64,000 nt of DNA from Neopestalotiopsis rosae (lineage: Eukaryota > Ascomycota > Sordariomycetes > Amphisphaeriales > Sporocadaceae). Below the pieces are notes generated by a model. That model did not search any database, was not told where the DNA came from, and saw only the letters and a program-made list of their open reading frames with translations. The stretch covers positions 868,001-932,000 of the forward strand of contig JALGAS010000012.1 of assembly GCA_023078685.1 (NCBI GenBank), given 5' to 3'. A program made the translations under genes and the position numbers. Below are positions 23,305-34,788 of this stretch, one piece after another. Position 1 is the first letter of the stretch; each line of letters begins with the position of its first letter.

Positions 23305-24665
23305 CTCGAGTCATCATGTATACAATGTCCAAAGAGCTGTCCGAAAACAATGTCGCACTTTCGGCTGATAGAGAATTCGAGAAAAGGTCTCTTGGAGTGG
23401 GAGGCAATCTGAACCAGCAGAAGAATAGTTTGCTCAGGAGAAACAGGTGGTGATGGAGAGAAAATATGAGGCCCGCAATCCTGATGGGGCAAATGGATCA
23501 GGTTATCTCATACGTATTGGAGTTGGATCCTGGTAGCCTGTCTGCCCGTTGTGGTGATACCACCCAACGGCTTCATCGAACTTGCCATGGCTGTCCACGG
23601 CAACCAATATATATTTTGCAACTCCACATTGGTTGCCCGAATGATTCAATTGACAGCTCCATATGCATAAGATACTACCAAGGCTGCATTCTTGCGCCTG
23701 TTCTTTGCCGAGCTGTGGCGGAAGGAGCTGTTTGCAGGCTGTGACGTGAGGCTGTGTCACCAAGGCAATCGATTTTATTAGTCAAACGAGTCAAATAAAA
23801 GTCTTGGTAATCAACGTGAATGGCGCCAAATGCAGAATCCGGAACCAGGATCCATCACCATGGAAGTCAGCTCTTGCAAACCCGGAAGTGATTGACAAGG
23901 TCCATGAAGGAAGAAATGTTGCGTTGGTTGGCTATCACCAAGGCAATCACCGAGGCCACATACAGGCATTTGGCCTAGATGGGTAGGTGAACCAACTGCG
24001 CAAAGTACAGACAAAGAGATTTGCCAAAGATCATGACTTTCAGCTCAGCGTCGCGTCGTAGATCGTTAGATGACTATAGGCCAGAAGTGGATGCTCTCGA
24101 TCTAGGGCTTACAAATCTTAAAGACATTTCACTTCTGACTGTACCCGGTAGAGTTCTTTGGCGGCTCACTGGTTGAAGAAGTCTTTTCATGCACGTTTGG
24201 CATCGTTGCTGACATGGGCATATGATTCTCGCGGCGAGTGACCTAGACACGGCTTCGATGGGCACCTGGGTAGTTTACGGAGCATTTCATCCTATCAGTC
24301 CCGCAGCCCGTGGTGCGTTACGCGAGTCTTGTCCAACACAAGCTTCGATGACGAATGCGAGGGACGAGTTGTATTGCAGACCAACGATATGGTTGTTGCA
24401 AGTAAGCGAAGTGCTTCACTCCACTACCTTCCAGTAATAAGCGAGACGAAGTGCCCTATAAAATCACCGTCAGCACTGAAGACCGTAGGTGCGTCACTGC
24501 GCATCTTTCAGTGGTAAAGACTGCCCCGCACTACTCCAGTGCCCCACCAAAAAGTCGTCTTCACTTCTCCAGACTTTAACCCCGCCATCACCCAGAACTT
24601 TGTGTCCCTTATAGAAACTTACAGCCAAAATCGACATCACAGACTTTGGAAGAGATTGAAACGAC
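23305..24665. other. Divergent spacer, Clr5 gene / oxidoreductase
   Basis: 1.36 kb with no supportable gene; only short unrelated open frames. Confidence 0.55.
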
Positions 24666-25829
24666 ATGGCTTCTTCAGAAATTCCAACTTGCCGTTGGGG
24701 TATCATCAGTGAGTCCAGTCGTCCCCAATAATTAATGATCGCGATAGCTAGCTGCTGACATTCTACCTTTGTAGCCACGGGCCTAATCTCATCATGGTTT
24801 GTGGGAGATTTGGTCATGCCTCGCACCGATGCCAAGGCAAAGCACATAATACAGGCAATTGGTTCTTCCAGTCTACAAAAGAGTGAAGACTTTGCAGAAA
24901 AGCTCATCAACAGCACTGAGACCAAGCCCAGCTTGTATGGTAGCTACGAAGAGGTTTACCAGGACCCCAATGTGGACTGCATCTATATTGGCAGCCCTCA
25001 CGGCTTTCACAAGCGAGACTGTCTCGCTGCAATTGCTGCTGGCAAGAATGTCCTTTGCGAGAAAGCTTTCACGCTCAACACCAAGGAAGCAAAGGAAGTC
25101 TTTGCGGCCGCCAAGTCCAAGGGCGTTTATATTGCAGAGGCCATGTGGCTTCGTCACCGTCCCCTGGTTGCAGACCTGAGAAAAATGCTGTACGAAGACA
25201 AGGTCATTGGCAACGTCTTTCGGACAACCTCGGACTTTCAAATGTACGTGGACATTGCTGGACTACCATCCACGTCGCGTTACAAGGACATCAATCTAGG
25301 TGCCGGATCTCTACTCGACATTGGCATCTACCCATTGACTTGGTCCATCCTGACGCTCGAGGCCGACGCGCCAGCTCAAAGAGAGTTGCCCACGATCAAG
25401 GCCGCTCAGTCTTTTGTTGATGGCATCGAAGTCACCACTACTATCCTTCTTCATCACCCCAAGACAGATCGCCAGGCCATTGTCACCTCGTCCACGGAAC
25501 GGGCCTACGGAGCAACTCCCGCCTCAAGCAATATCATTGCTACAATTGACGGTACCGACGGATTTGTGGAAGTGGAAGGCCATGTACCCTCGCACCCTAG
25601 GTCGTTTACAGTGTATCCGAGATGGACTGGCGACGAGAAGCCAAAGGGAAAGAAGTACGATTATCAACGGCCCCAGCAAGGTTTCATCTACGAGGCCGAC
25701 AATACAGCACTAGACCTGGTTGCTGGCAAGAAGGAGAGTAGCATTATGCCATGGTCTGAGACAATTCGAGTCCTCGAGATCATGGATGAGGTCAGACGCC
25801 AGGGTGGAACCAAATATCCAGTAGACTAA
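24666..25829 (+). CDS. Gfo/Idh/MocA oxidoreductase (dimeric dihydrodiol dehydrogenase / D-xylose dehydrogenase type)
   Basis: Exons 24666-24708 and 24775-25829 give 365 residues. The short first exon supplies MASSEIPTCRWGIIT, completing the dinucleotide-binding strand RWGIITTGLISSWFV. The rest follows the family: DCIYIGSPHGFHKRDCLAAI, the EKP-type motif as CEKAFTLNTKEAKEVF, then AEAMWLRHRPLVADL and DIGIYPLTWSILTLE. Members use NADP(H) to oxidise trans-dihydrodiols or aldoses such as D-xylose in the cytosol. The canonical EKP proline is an Ala here (EKA), a variation I also associate with dihydrodiol-dehydrogenase-type members. It is convergent with the aldo-keto reductase downstream (405-bp spacer). 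A role in sugar or aromatic metabolism is inferred from family only. Confidence 0.82.
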
Positions 25830-26234
25830 AGTAGAAGTTATCTTTTCGCCTTATTGGTATGATCAATAATAGGACGTTTGAGCAATCTTCTGGCACCCAC
25901 ATTTCAGGTCTCCCCTCCTTGTTCCATGAGATCACTGTCAAAGTCGAGCTTCTGCACATCTGTCATGAGACCAGTGCTTGGCAATGTTCTAGGGTGTCCT
26001 GCAAGGCTATTGGACATTCACATACAAGTCTCAAGATCTATGTCGCCGAAAATTGCCCAACGCGACCGATGTGGTAATCAGTGAGCCGTCTCCGCAGCTG
26101 TATCAGGCAGGTGGAGAGACAGTCAGTATATCATTTTGTGGTTAGATATTTTGTCTTTTTGAGGGAAGTCAACGAGATGCATAGCCCACTTGGACTGAAA
26201 TTCAAGTGATTGTGTTGCTGGCATAATAGAAGAC
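25830..26234. other. Convergent 3' spacer
   Basis: Holds the 3' ends of two converging genes; nothing else seen. Confidence 0.6.
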
Positions 26235-27516
26235 CTAGAAATGACCCGAAATCTCCTTTGGTCGATAGGGCTCCTCCAAGTACTTGATCTCCTCATCCAT
26301 CAAAGTTTTGCCTCTTACAGCAGCCGCCTCCTCGAGCCTCGACAGATTACTGAATCCTACAATGGGAGTGGTGCCCTTTTGGACGATCCAAGCCAGCGCA
26401 ACTTGGCTCATCTTCCAACCCTTCTTTGACGCGAGCTCCTCGACTCTAGAAATGATGATCGAGTCTGGGCTATCCTTATCGCCGCGCTTGGTCTCGAACC
26501 GCGTGCCCTTTGTGGCTTCTTCTCGGACTGTAGGTTCAGAGTCCAAGGGACGTGCCAAGAGGCCGCGGTACAAGGGCGACCACGGAATGAGTCCGACACC
26601 CGTCTCGTGGCAGTACTTGTTCATTTCGCGCTCTTCCTCACGGTAGCAGAGTGAATAGTGGTTCTGCATGCTGACGAACTGGGTCCAGCCGCGAGCCTCG
26701 GCAATGCTCTGAAGTCGTGCAAATTGATATGCCCACATTGATGACGCGCCTGAGCGGGTGGTTAGTAGATGCTCTCGAGTGAGGAAACCAATTAGAGAGA
26801 CCTCGAGTGTCTACATACCGATATACCGGACCTTGCCGCTCTGAACCAAGTCGTGCAAAGCCTTCATGGTCTCTTCGGGCGGGACGCTCGGATCATAGCG
26901 ATGAATTTGGAGGAGATCGATGTAGTCGGTCTCCAATCGTTTCAGACTGTCATTAACAGCGTTGAAGATGGCGGCTCTGGACAGACCGCCCTGGTTTACA
27001 TAGTCCTTGGACTGCTTCATCATGTCGCCGAAAGCCATGTGCTTCACGGCTGGTTCCTCTCCAACCGTGCCGAAGCACTTGGTGAGAAGGACCAGCTTGT
27101 GTCTAGGGATGTCGTACTTTTTGATGGCCTTGGCTGTTTGGACGTCAGTGAGTGTCGCGGGCACAGTTCTGCAGCCTCTTTGCGAAGTCGCTTACCAATC
27201 ATGATTTCTGATACGCCATTGGAGTAGACATTGGCTGTATCCCAGGTGTTGAGCCCACGATCGTATGCGCCTTTGAGAAGCTTGTTGACTTCTTCCTGAT
27301 CATCCACTACCCAATTTTGCCAGTCCTTGTGGCCTGTTTTCCTTCTTGTTAGTAGGCACGAGCGAAAGTGTAAGGACGGTATTATTGCTGGTGCTCACCA
27401 AAAGACATGGCACCCAGAATGGGCACCGAGACTCGAAGACCACATTTTCCCAGCTGTTGATACGAGACTTGAGTCGCATCGACGCTTTCCTGCAGAGCTT
27501 TCGGTACTGAAGCCAT
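26235..27516 (-). CDS. Aldo-keto reductase
   Basis: Four exons: 27516-27399, 27333-27196, 27133-26819, 26749-26235, total 1086 nt, 361 residues. The catalytic tetrad of the AKR superfamily is visible: Asp71 and Tyr76 in [12 protein letters not shown], Lys104 in VLLTKCFG, and His163 in [12 protein letters not shown]-terminal NADPH-binding elements include [14 protein letters not shown] and [18 protein letters not shown]. It belongs to the group of fungal AKRs related to yeast aryl-alcohol dehydrogenases and YakC-like reductases, which reduce aldehydes or ketones with NADPH in the cytosol. The substrate cannot be told from sequence. It is divergent from the small barrel protein at 28632, so it could belong to the neighbouring accessory block, but nothing ties it there beyond location. 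Confidence 0.87.
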
Positions 27517-28631
27517 TGTGAAATCAGTCTTTTCGCTAGCAATCTCTTGGTTTATCTGTGATCAGTAACTGCACTGGCTGTGCCCCTCAAATTTATACTT
27601 TATTGGAAATCTCAGTATATATGCTGGACCATGATAATTCATCATCGGATTTAAGGACTTTTATCCGTGATGATCAATCCATCATCGCTGTTACTGTGCG
27701 GTGCGGGGTAGAGTGGTTGCAGTAGTGCACGTAAATACGGGCGGTTATCTGCTTCCCGTGTCCGACATTGCTGCCATGGTGAATTCTAATTCACTTGACA
27801 GCTGGCTCAAGTCATTCGAAAACGATTCCCATTTCTTCAAAAGCGCGGGGCTCATTTGAGAATCCAATCTTGAACAATTGGAATAGTCAAGGTAATTAGC
27901 AAATCAATCGCCAGCCAGGTATACCTGACGTAAGAGTTTACGGGTGAAGCTATACTCGCGATGCTTGCCAGTATAGGCCGCGGGCAGCCCCTACTCGGCA
28001 CTAACCTTAACGGGACCGAGATGGTGACGTGCTTGTCCTGGATTCGCGGCACTTGGACTCGTCAGTTCGCGAGTCTATCAGGAGCCCACGTGTTTGTCCT
28101 GCATCTTAATCCATGCTGCCTTCAGTGCCTTGACAAGTACATGAATCGTCCTCCACATCCATATCGTATGCACCTTCGATAGAAAGAATAGGTTATCTTC
28201 CAGAATATGATACCAAGATTCTGTAATGGTTGATAACCAGAAACTTTTCTCTTTTCTTTCACCAACAGTGTAAACAAACAGAATCTTGTTCTCTGCTTCG
28301 GTATATTCTCATGATCAATTATTGCAACAAATTCGAGTCATAGCCTCTGAGGCATAGGGTAGAAATAAACTACTTGACTCAAGAAGATCCATGATCCTCA
28401 AGAAGTCTTTTCATCAAATATAGGCCCAAAATTCTTGAATTTAGAGGTCCCTGAATTTTGAGTTCATTGCGTCATGCATTGGAAAGGCACCAGCTGCCCA
28501 TCGGATGAAGCTTATTTATGTGAGCAACTGGCATCGTCAACGTCAACAGCCCCCCTCAACATCTTTGAGATAAACTAATTTTCCAATCTTGATAATAATC
28601 TCGCACATTAGGTGTCGAGAGGCGAATAAAG
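27517..28631. other. Divergent spacer AKR / small barrel protein
   Basis: 1.1 kb, AT-rich in places; no gene seen. Confidence 0.55.
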
Positions 28632-29284
28632 ATGTCCATCAATCAGAGCATTGTCCTACTCAGCTGCACGACGGTCTTGGATAATGTCAAAAGGCCACTC
28701 ATCGACTGCATAGCGGCTAGAATCCCCGATCGTGATTGGTACTATGGGATTGACACTGAGAAGAGGAATAAAATGGTCATTTTCTCCGGTAATTATCAAT
28801 TCTTGAGGAAAGGCTATTGGACACTGATGAAAATTGAATAGGTACAGAGACAAAGCCGCATCTTGAGGCATTAGGCGATGAATGGAAAGATTGCATGGCC
28901 GCGGCGCCCGTAGATTTGTCCGTTGATCTGAGCCTGCCACTGCAGGAAATCATCACGGCTCCGGTGGTTGAGCCCGTATTTTTCTACTTTTCCAGCTTCG
29001 ATCCCGAATGGGCAAAGTCGATGCAAAGGTCAGATAAGGTCACCAAGTATACCGCAAAAGGCTATCGCGGGAGCACCTGGGGCTGGGCTACCGAAGGTGT
29101 ACATCACCAGAGCCTAGGCGATGCCGAGGGTCGATGCTTTGTGGTCATCAGCGGCTGGGAAAGCGTCAAGGCTCATGAGGCTTTTCGGCGGACGGATGAA
29201 TTCAAGAATGCCAGAGGGCAAGTTCACAAGGGGCTCATCAAAGCCGTCGAGTGGTTTCATGTTCATGTTCACAAGGCGACATGA
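28632..29284 (+). CDS. Small ABM/dimeric alpha-beta-barrel-like protein
   Basis: Exons 28632-28788 and 28842-29284, 199 residues in frame. The C-terminal half has the pattern of fungal dimeric alpha+beta barrel (ABM-like) proteins: PVFFYFSSFDPEW, STWGWATEGV, then FVVISGWESVKAHEAFRRTDEFKNARGQ, where a beta strand leads into W-x-S-x-x-A-H-x-x-F. The N-terminal half could be a diverged second barrel repeat (MVIFSG, HLEALGDEW), which would make this a fused two-repeat version. Such proteins include small oxygenases and cyclases of secondary metabolism, but many have no known activity. No signal peptide. It is the leftmost gene of the accessory block, oriented toward the esterase that follows. Confidence 0.6.
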
Positions 29285-29941
29285 GGAGTGGAAAGTCACT
29301 GGCAATTTTTGTTCATTCCTGCGTCGATCAAGGCATTCCAAGAATTGCTACATCGGCTTCGTTGGTGTTGATATGGATTGTTTGTTTCTTTAGGAATGGT
29401 ATCACCATACCATTCTGATTCGACTTTGAACTATTAAGCGAAACTGGCAACACCGGACTGCGACAACACATTTGCGATACTCGGTGCAATGAACATGGCA
29501 TACAAGATCCGATTATATTCAACACTTACAATCCCTGGCGTTGCACCGCATGGGCACATTAGGCTTAGCTAGGCCTCTATTTCCCCGCATTCATTGAGAT
29601 TCGGAAATACGAGCCCCCCCACAAAAGAGTCCTATAGGCCTGAATTACACTACCTCCACTATTCAAGTCATATTGACCACAAAAAGAACCTATATGGCCA
29701 TTTTCGGTTCCAATGTGACATGGCAGCGTCATTGTGCGTCCAATGGAGAGGTAGACCCTGGTATACGGTGCCGGTCCGAGGACAGTTTGACCGAATCCCC
29801 GCATAGTACTTGCACATACCATTTGTATATCACATCACTTGATAGGACTTATCCTTCAGAATTTAAACATCACTCTGCGGGCCCTTCTGAAAATTCAATC
29901 ATTCATCGCCATTCTTAACGGTTATCTTAGAATTAGGAGCT
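29285..29941. other. Intergenic, upstream of first carboxylesterase
   Basis: No gene seen. Confidence 0.55.
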
Positions 29942-31848
29942 ATGACGGTAGCAAAGACATTGCTAGTCTGGTTTCTAACCACGGCAACACGTGCGTCCGC
30001 CGCCATGTTCGACCCATACTATGCCAATTTGACATGGCAGCCTCCAAGAACTCTTTCAAATTGGTCGAATTTGACAGTGACAACTCCTACCGGAACCTTT
30101 ATAGGAATGCTCAACGACACTTATCCAGATGTGCGGCACTTTTTGCGCGTGCCATATGCCCAGGTATGGCGTTTCCTATCAAAAAGGTTAATAACCAGCT
30201 CTGACTGGACGTGATTGTCTATAGCCTCCGGTTGGTGATCTTCGCTGGATGCCCCCGCAGCGAACAAAGGAAACCAACAAAACCATTGACTCAACCTTCT
30301 TTGGTCCTGGTATGTGTGCGAGATGTGCCAGTTATGCGCAGTTCGACTAACGGCTGGATGCAGCATGTCCCCAATTTGTGTCTGGCACTGAAAGTTTGTG
30401 GAACATGTATCAGCCTCCAAATACAGTAATCAATATTGGCGAACACACAAATGCTGGTGCAATCGCCTGGAGCACAGCTGAAGACTGTTTATCCCTAGCC
30501 ATTTGGACACCAAGCTATGCTAACAAAACGTCAAAACTTCCCGTTGCTCTATACATAACTGGAGGTGGAGGCGTGACTGGCGGCATTAACATCGCGTCTC
30601 AACTGCCAACAAATTGGGTTTCTCGGTCGCAAGAACATATTGCCATTACAATCAACTACCGAGTCAATGTGTTTGGAAGTGGGTCAATTATCTCTCTTAT
30701 GTCGATCAATACTTACATTCTTCACAGATCCCAAGTCTAGAGATCTGGACGAGACTTCTCTTACTTTACTCGATGTACGCGCTGCGGTGGAGTGGGTATC
30801 AGAGAATATCGACTTATTTGGTGGTGATAAGAACAACATCATGGTAAACAGAGCTTTCAAGTCACCCATCGAAGCCTTCGTTGACACTCAATTATAGCTC
30901 TGGGGTCAATCGCAAGGCGCCGGCCTCACGCACCAGTACACCATGGCATGGCCCGATGACCCGCTCGTCAGCAAGTTTGGCATCATCTCTCAGCCCCCAG
31001 ATGTGCGTATTAATCTCACAGAGACGCCAGACCCGTATGCAGACTTTGATCTCCTTGCAGCGGCTCTTGGCTGCGACTATGTCGAGGACTATCAGGCAGA
31101 GCTAGAATGCATGCGTCAGATTTCGTTTGTGCAACTCGTCGAGACTGTAAACAATTGGAATTCGACGCCATCGATTGCCTTTAATAAGTACATACGTAAG
31201 TTGCCATAATTCTAGTAATAGCCACCAACTACTAACAAGAAAAGCCGATGAAAAATACATCTTTAGCAATGAGACAGACCGCTATGAACGGGGACTCGTA
31301 GCCAAAGGTCCCGCCGTCGCATCCAACGCAGCCACCGAGATCCCTACCGAAGGAAATCTGACCCAGTCAATAAGCAACGCACAGTTGTGGACTTGCGCCA
31401 ACTACCGAGACAGCGTGCTGCGACAGTCATACGGTCTAGACACGTATCGATATTTCTGGGCAGGTCAGTGCATATTTTTACCCTGATTGGAGCAGAAACT
31501 AATTCCATCTCTTCTCTTTTTACAGGTAACTTCTCCAACATCAGTCCTGTCCCTTGGCTTGGAGCGTTCCACTGGAGTGATGTCTTGATGCTCTTTGGTA
31601 CGTATATGCTGGACGCAGGAGAGATACCGCAACTCGAAGTCGAGAGTTCAGAAACCATGCAAGACTTTTTGCTGGCGTTTCTGGGAGACGCGACTGTAGC
31701 GAAGGGGTGGCCGAAATTTGATGCGAATGCGACAGGTGGGGGTCTGATCTTGGAGTTTGGAAATGGTGTTCCCGTCAAAAATGTCACTGGTGATTATGTC
31801 GATGGATCTTGCTGGGACTCTTCTGCAACCTTTCCATATTATGGTTGA
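29942..31848 (+). CDS. Secreted type-B carboxylesterase, seven exons
   Basis: Exons 29942-30163, 30225-30309, 30364-30678, 30728-30843, 30898-31195, 31245-31463 and 31526-31848 sum to 1578 nt, 525 residues. An N-terminal signal peptide (MTVAKTLLVWFLTTATRASA) is followed by the fold landmarks: FLRVPYAQPPVGDLRW, ACPQF, AEDCLSLAIWTP, the oxyanion loop GGGGVTGG, TINYRVNVFG, and the nucleophile elbow GQSQGAG with Ser251. The likely catalytic His434 is in PWLGAFHWSDV. Numerous NxS/T sites agree with secretion. Type-B esterases hydrolyse carboxylic esters outside the cell. The oxyanion loop (GGGG for the common HGGG) and the Gln after the catalytic Ser differ from the consensus, so activity should be regarded as likely but unproven. 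It is intact despite many introns. Confidence 0.8.
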
Positions 31849-32507
31849 GTACGTCACGTACCATTGTGAGGAATATTCCATAGGCGGCGATTAGTCTCAA
31901 GAAAGACCGATCAGATCTGCCACATATCAAGAAAGTTATTCACTCAGCAAACTGATTGGCCATGGGAAACTATTCCCCTTATCGGCATATGTCTATGGCG
32001 AGAAGATATCAAGACCAACCAACTTCTTCATGTCGGAGCCCAAGGTTTCTGTCATGAGAGCACCTTCTCCCATCAGGCTGAACATCGGAAATACGACCAT
32101 TCATATGCCCGGGCTTACCTGTTTACCCCACAATATCAACGGTGCATCAGACGGAACAGGGGTTCTCGGCCGGGCAAACAGCTCGTACGAGTCGGCAGAA
32201 GCCGCGTGAGAGGGTTACATTCAGCATTTTTTTTTACATGGCCGGAGATTATCATAGCGGTATCATTCCCAAATTGACTGGCACGGACATGAGGTGGTTA
32301 TGCTCTGTCCAGGAACGCAACCACCAAGGCATACCCTGCAGCCATGTAAACCAAGGCACTATACGCCAGGATTGTGCATACAGCGTCACATGCCATGTGT
32401 TGTCTTTCGTCCTTGAAATGCCATAAAAGCGTTGAAGGCTCGATTCAGAGTCGGCGAAAATATCAGACGTCTCTCAGGCATAGTTATTAGACTTGCTGTC
32501 GACTACC
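31849..32507. other. Intergenic, upstream of laccase
   Basis: No gene seen; a T run lies near 32228-32236. Confidence 0.55.
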
Positions 32508-34632
32508 ATGTATCCAAATGTGATCAAAGCTGCCCTATTGGGTTTATCGCTGGGCGCAGAAGCACGTTCCCTTTCACAGTCGAACACGGCCGCTCGCCAA
32601 TCCAGTTCTTGCGAAAATACGGCCACATCTCGCAATTGCTGGGGAGAATACAGCATAGATACTGATTATTATCAGACAACACCGGACACGGGCGTCACAA
32701 GAGAGGTACAGCAGACTTTTTGTACCTTTGAATTATCCATTGTCATGATGACCCCTTCCAGCATTGTTCGTGGTGACAAGGTGTTGACAGATGATTCCAG
32801 TATTGGCTCACTGCCGAGAAAATTGTCTTGGCACCCGACGGATATGAGCGTGAAGTGCAAGTCTTTAATGGCTCCCTCCCGGGACCGACTATCGAGGCAA
32901 ATTGGGGAGACGAGGTTGTGATTCACGTCACTAATGCGATTCCGGACAACGGGTGCGTAGTTTCAAGTCGCGTAAATTGAAAAAGAAACATTGTTAAACA
33001 GATTTAGCACCGCAATACATTGGCACGGTATACGCCAGCTCAACACAAACCACCACGATGGTAGGCTTCCCCTCCAGAAATTGAACGTCCGCTCATGTTT
33101 CAAGGTGTGCCCGGCGTGACTCAGTGCCCCATATCTCCTGGCGAAACAGTGACTTACCGCTGGCGAGCGACTCAATACGGAACTACTTGGTATCATTCCC
33201 ATTTCAGCTTGCAGCTCGCCGAAGGCCTCTATGGCCCAATCGTGATACACGGTCCGGCAACTGCTGATTATGATGTCGACGTTGGTGCTGTCATGATTCA
33301 AGACTGGTCTCATGTCAGCGCCTTTGAAGTCTGGGAAGAGACACAGCGTAAGATCGCTCTTTACCAGCCGGTAGCGGAAAATGGCCTGATAAATGGTCTG
33401 AATCCCTTCGACTGCGATGGATCAACTGATTCGGCATGCATCGGGACATCTGAACGTTACGAGATCAATTTCGAGCAGGGCAAAAAGTATCTCTTGCGCA
33501 TTGTCGGAATTCAAGCAGACGGTTGGATGAAGTTTACCGTTGACAATCACAACCTCACTGTCATTGCAAACGATCTGGTACCTATTGAGCCTTACACCAC
33601 GACCAACGTTATTCTTGCCAGTGGGCAACGTTACGATGTCATTGTTGAAGCGAACCAAGAGGTGGATAATTACTGGCTGCGCGCCATTTACCAGACGGCC
33701 TGCAATAACAACGACAATGACAACAAGAACAACATTCTCGGCGTGGTACGGTACAATGGATCCGACGCGACCCAAGACCCTACGAGCACTGTTGATCCCG
33801 ACATTGACGGCTCGTGCGGCGACGAGCCCTATGACAGTTTGGTGCCCTGGCTTTCCCACGAGGTGGGCGATAGCGCCATTGAGGATTACCTGGCTTTGGG
33901 CTGGTTTTATGAGCTCGACCTAGTCTTTCACTGGACGATCCAGAGCAAGACGCTCATTGTCAACTGGTCGGCCCCTACCATCATGGATGTTTATGATGAT
34001 AATCGATCCACACCAGATTTCCCTGACAATAGCAATGTCGTCTCTATCGATGTGGTCGACCAGTGGGTTTACTGGGTGATACAGGACTTGACACTGGTCA
34101 ACGCATTTCACCCAATGTAAGTACCGAAATGACGTACTTCCCTTGATTTATCACGAATTGCTCAAAACTGTACTTTCTGAAAAATATGAACAAAAGAAAA
34201 GAGGCTGACATGTTTCAAACCATCAGGCACCTTCACGGCCACGACTTTTACATCCTCGCACAAGGATCCGGGGCATTCCTGCCAGGCATCACCGCCCTCA
34301 ACACCAAGAACCCGCCTCGGAGGGACACGGCGACACTACACGGCAATGGATATCTCGTGATTGCATTCAAAACAGATAATCCTGGGTAAGCACCTCCAGT
34401 AACAGTCCACAAACTCTTGTAGCTGACTCTGATCAGATCATGGCTGATGCACTGCCATATTGCATGGCATGCCAGCCAAGGACTCGCCATGCAGCTCGTC
34501 GAAAGATCTTCAGAGATCCCTGCTCTTATGGATGCTGACGTGGGATCCATGACTGATACTTGTCAGACATGGAACACTTTTTACAGCTCGCCTGAGCAGG
34601 CTGATGATGAACAAGATGATTCTGGGATATAG
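32508..34632 (+). CDS. Laccase-type multicopper oxidase (ascomycete)
   Basis: Six exons: 32508-32705, 32801-32952, 33008-33060, 33105-34116, 34227-34385, 34437-34632; 1770 nt, 589 residues. All four copper-binding motifs are intact: HWHGI (H121, H123), WYHSH (H165, H167), HPMHLHGH (from H470) and HCHIAWH (H530, C531, H532, H536). The residue ten past Cys531 is Leu541, as in other ascomycete laccases. The protein ends exactly in DSGI, the C-terminal plug of ascomycete laccases that stays in the tunnel to the trinuclear copper site. A signal peptide (MYPNVIKAALLGLSLGAEA) indicates secretion. These enzymes oxidise phenols with O2; in gene clusters they couple phenolic units. The 44-nt intron at 33061-33104 is unusually short. 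Its 3' end faces the FAD monooxygenase. Confidence 0.9.
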
Positions 34633-34788
34633 GAATAAATGATTGAATGAATTGCTTGTCGTAAGTATAAAATCAGATATTAATGTTATACATTCTAAAT
34701 CTACATAAAAACAAAGCCTGACGCCTTCCTGAAAAGTCTATGAATCAATTTCGCTCCAAGTCCACGCCGGTGTCTCTCGACTCTTTCT

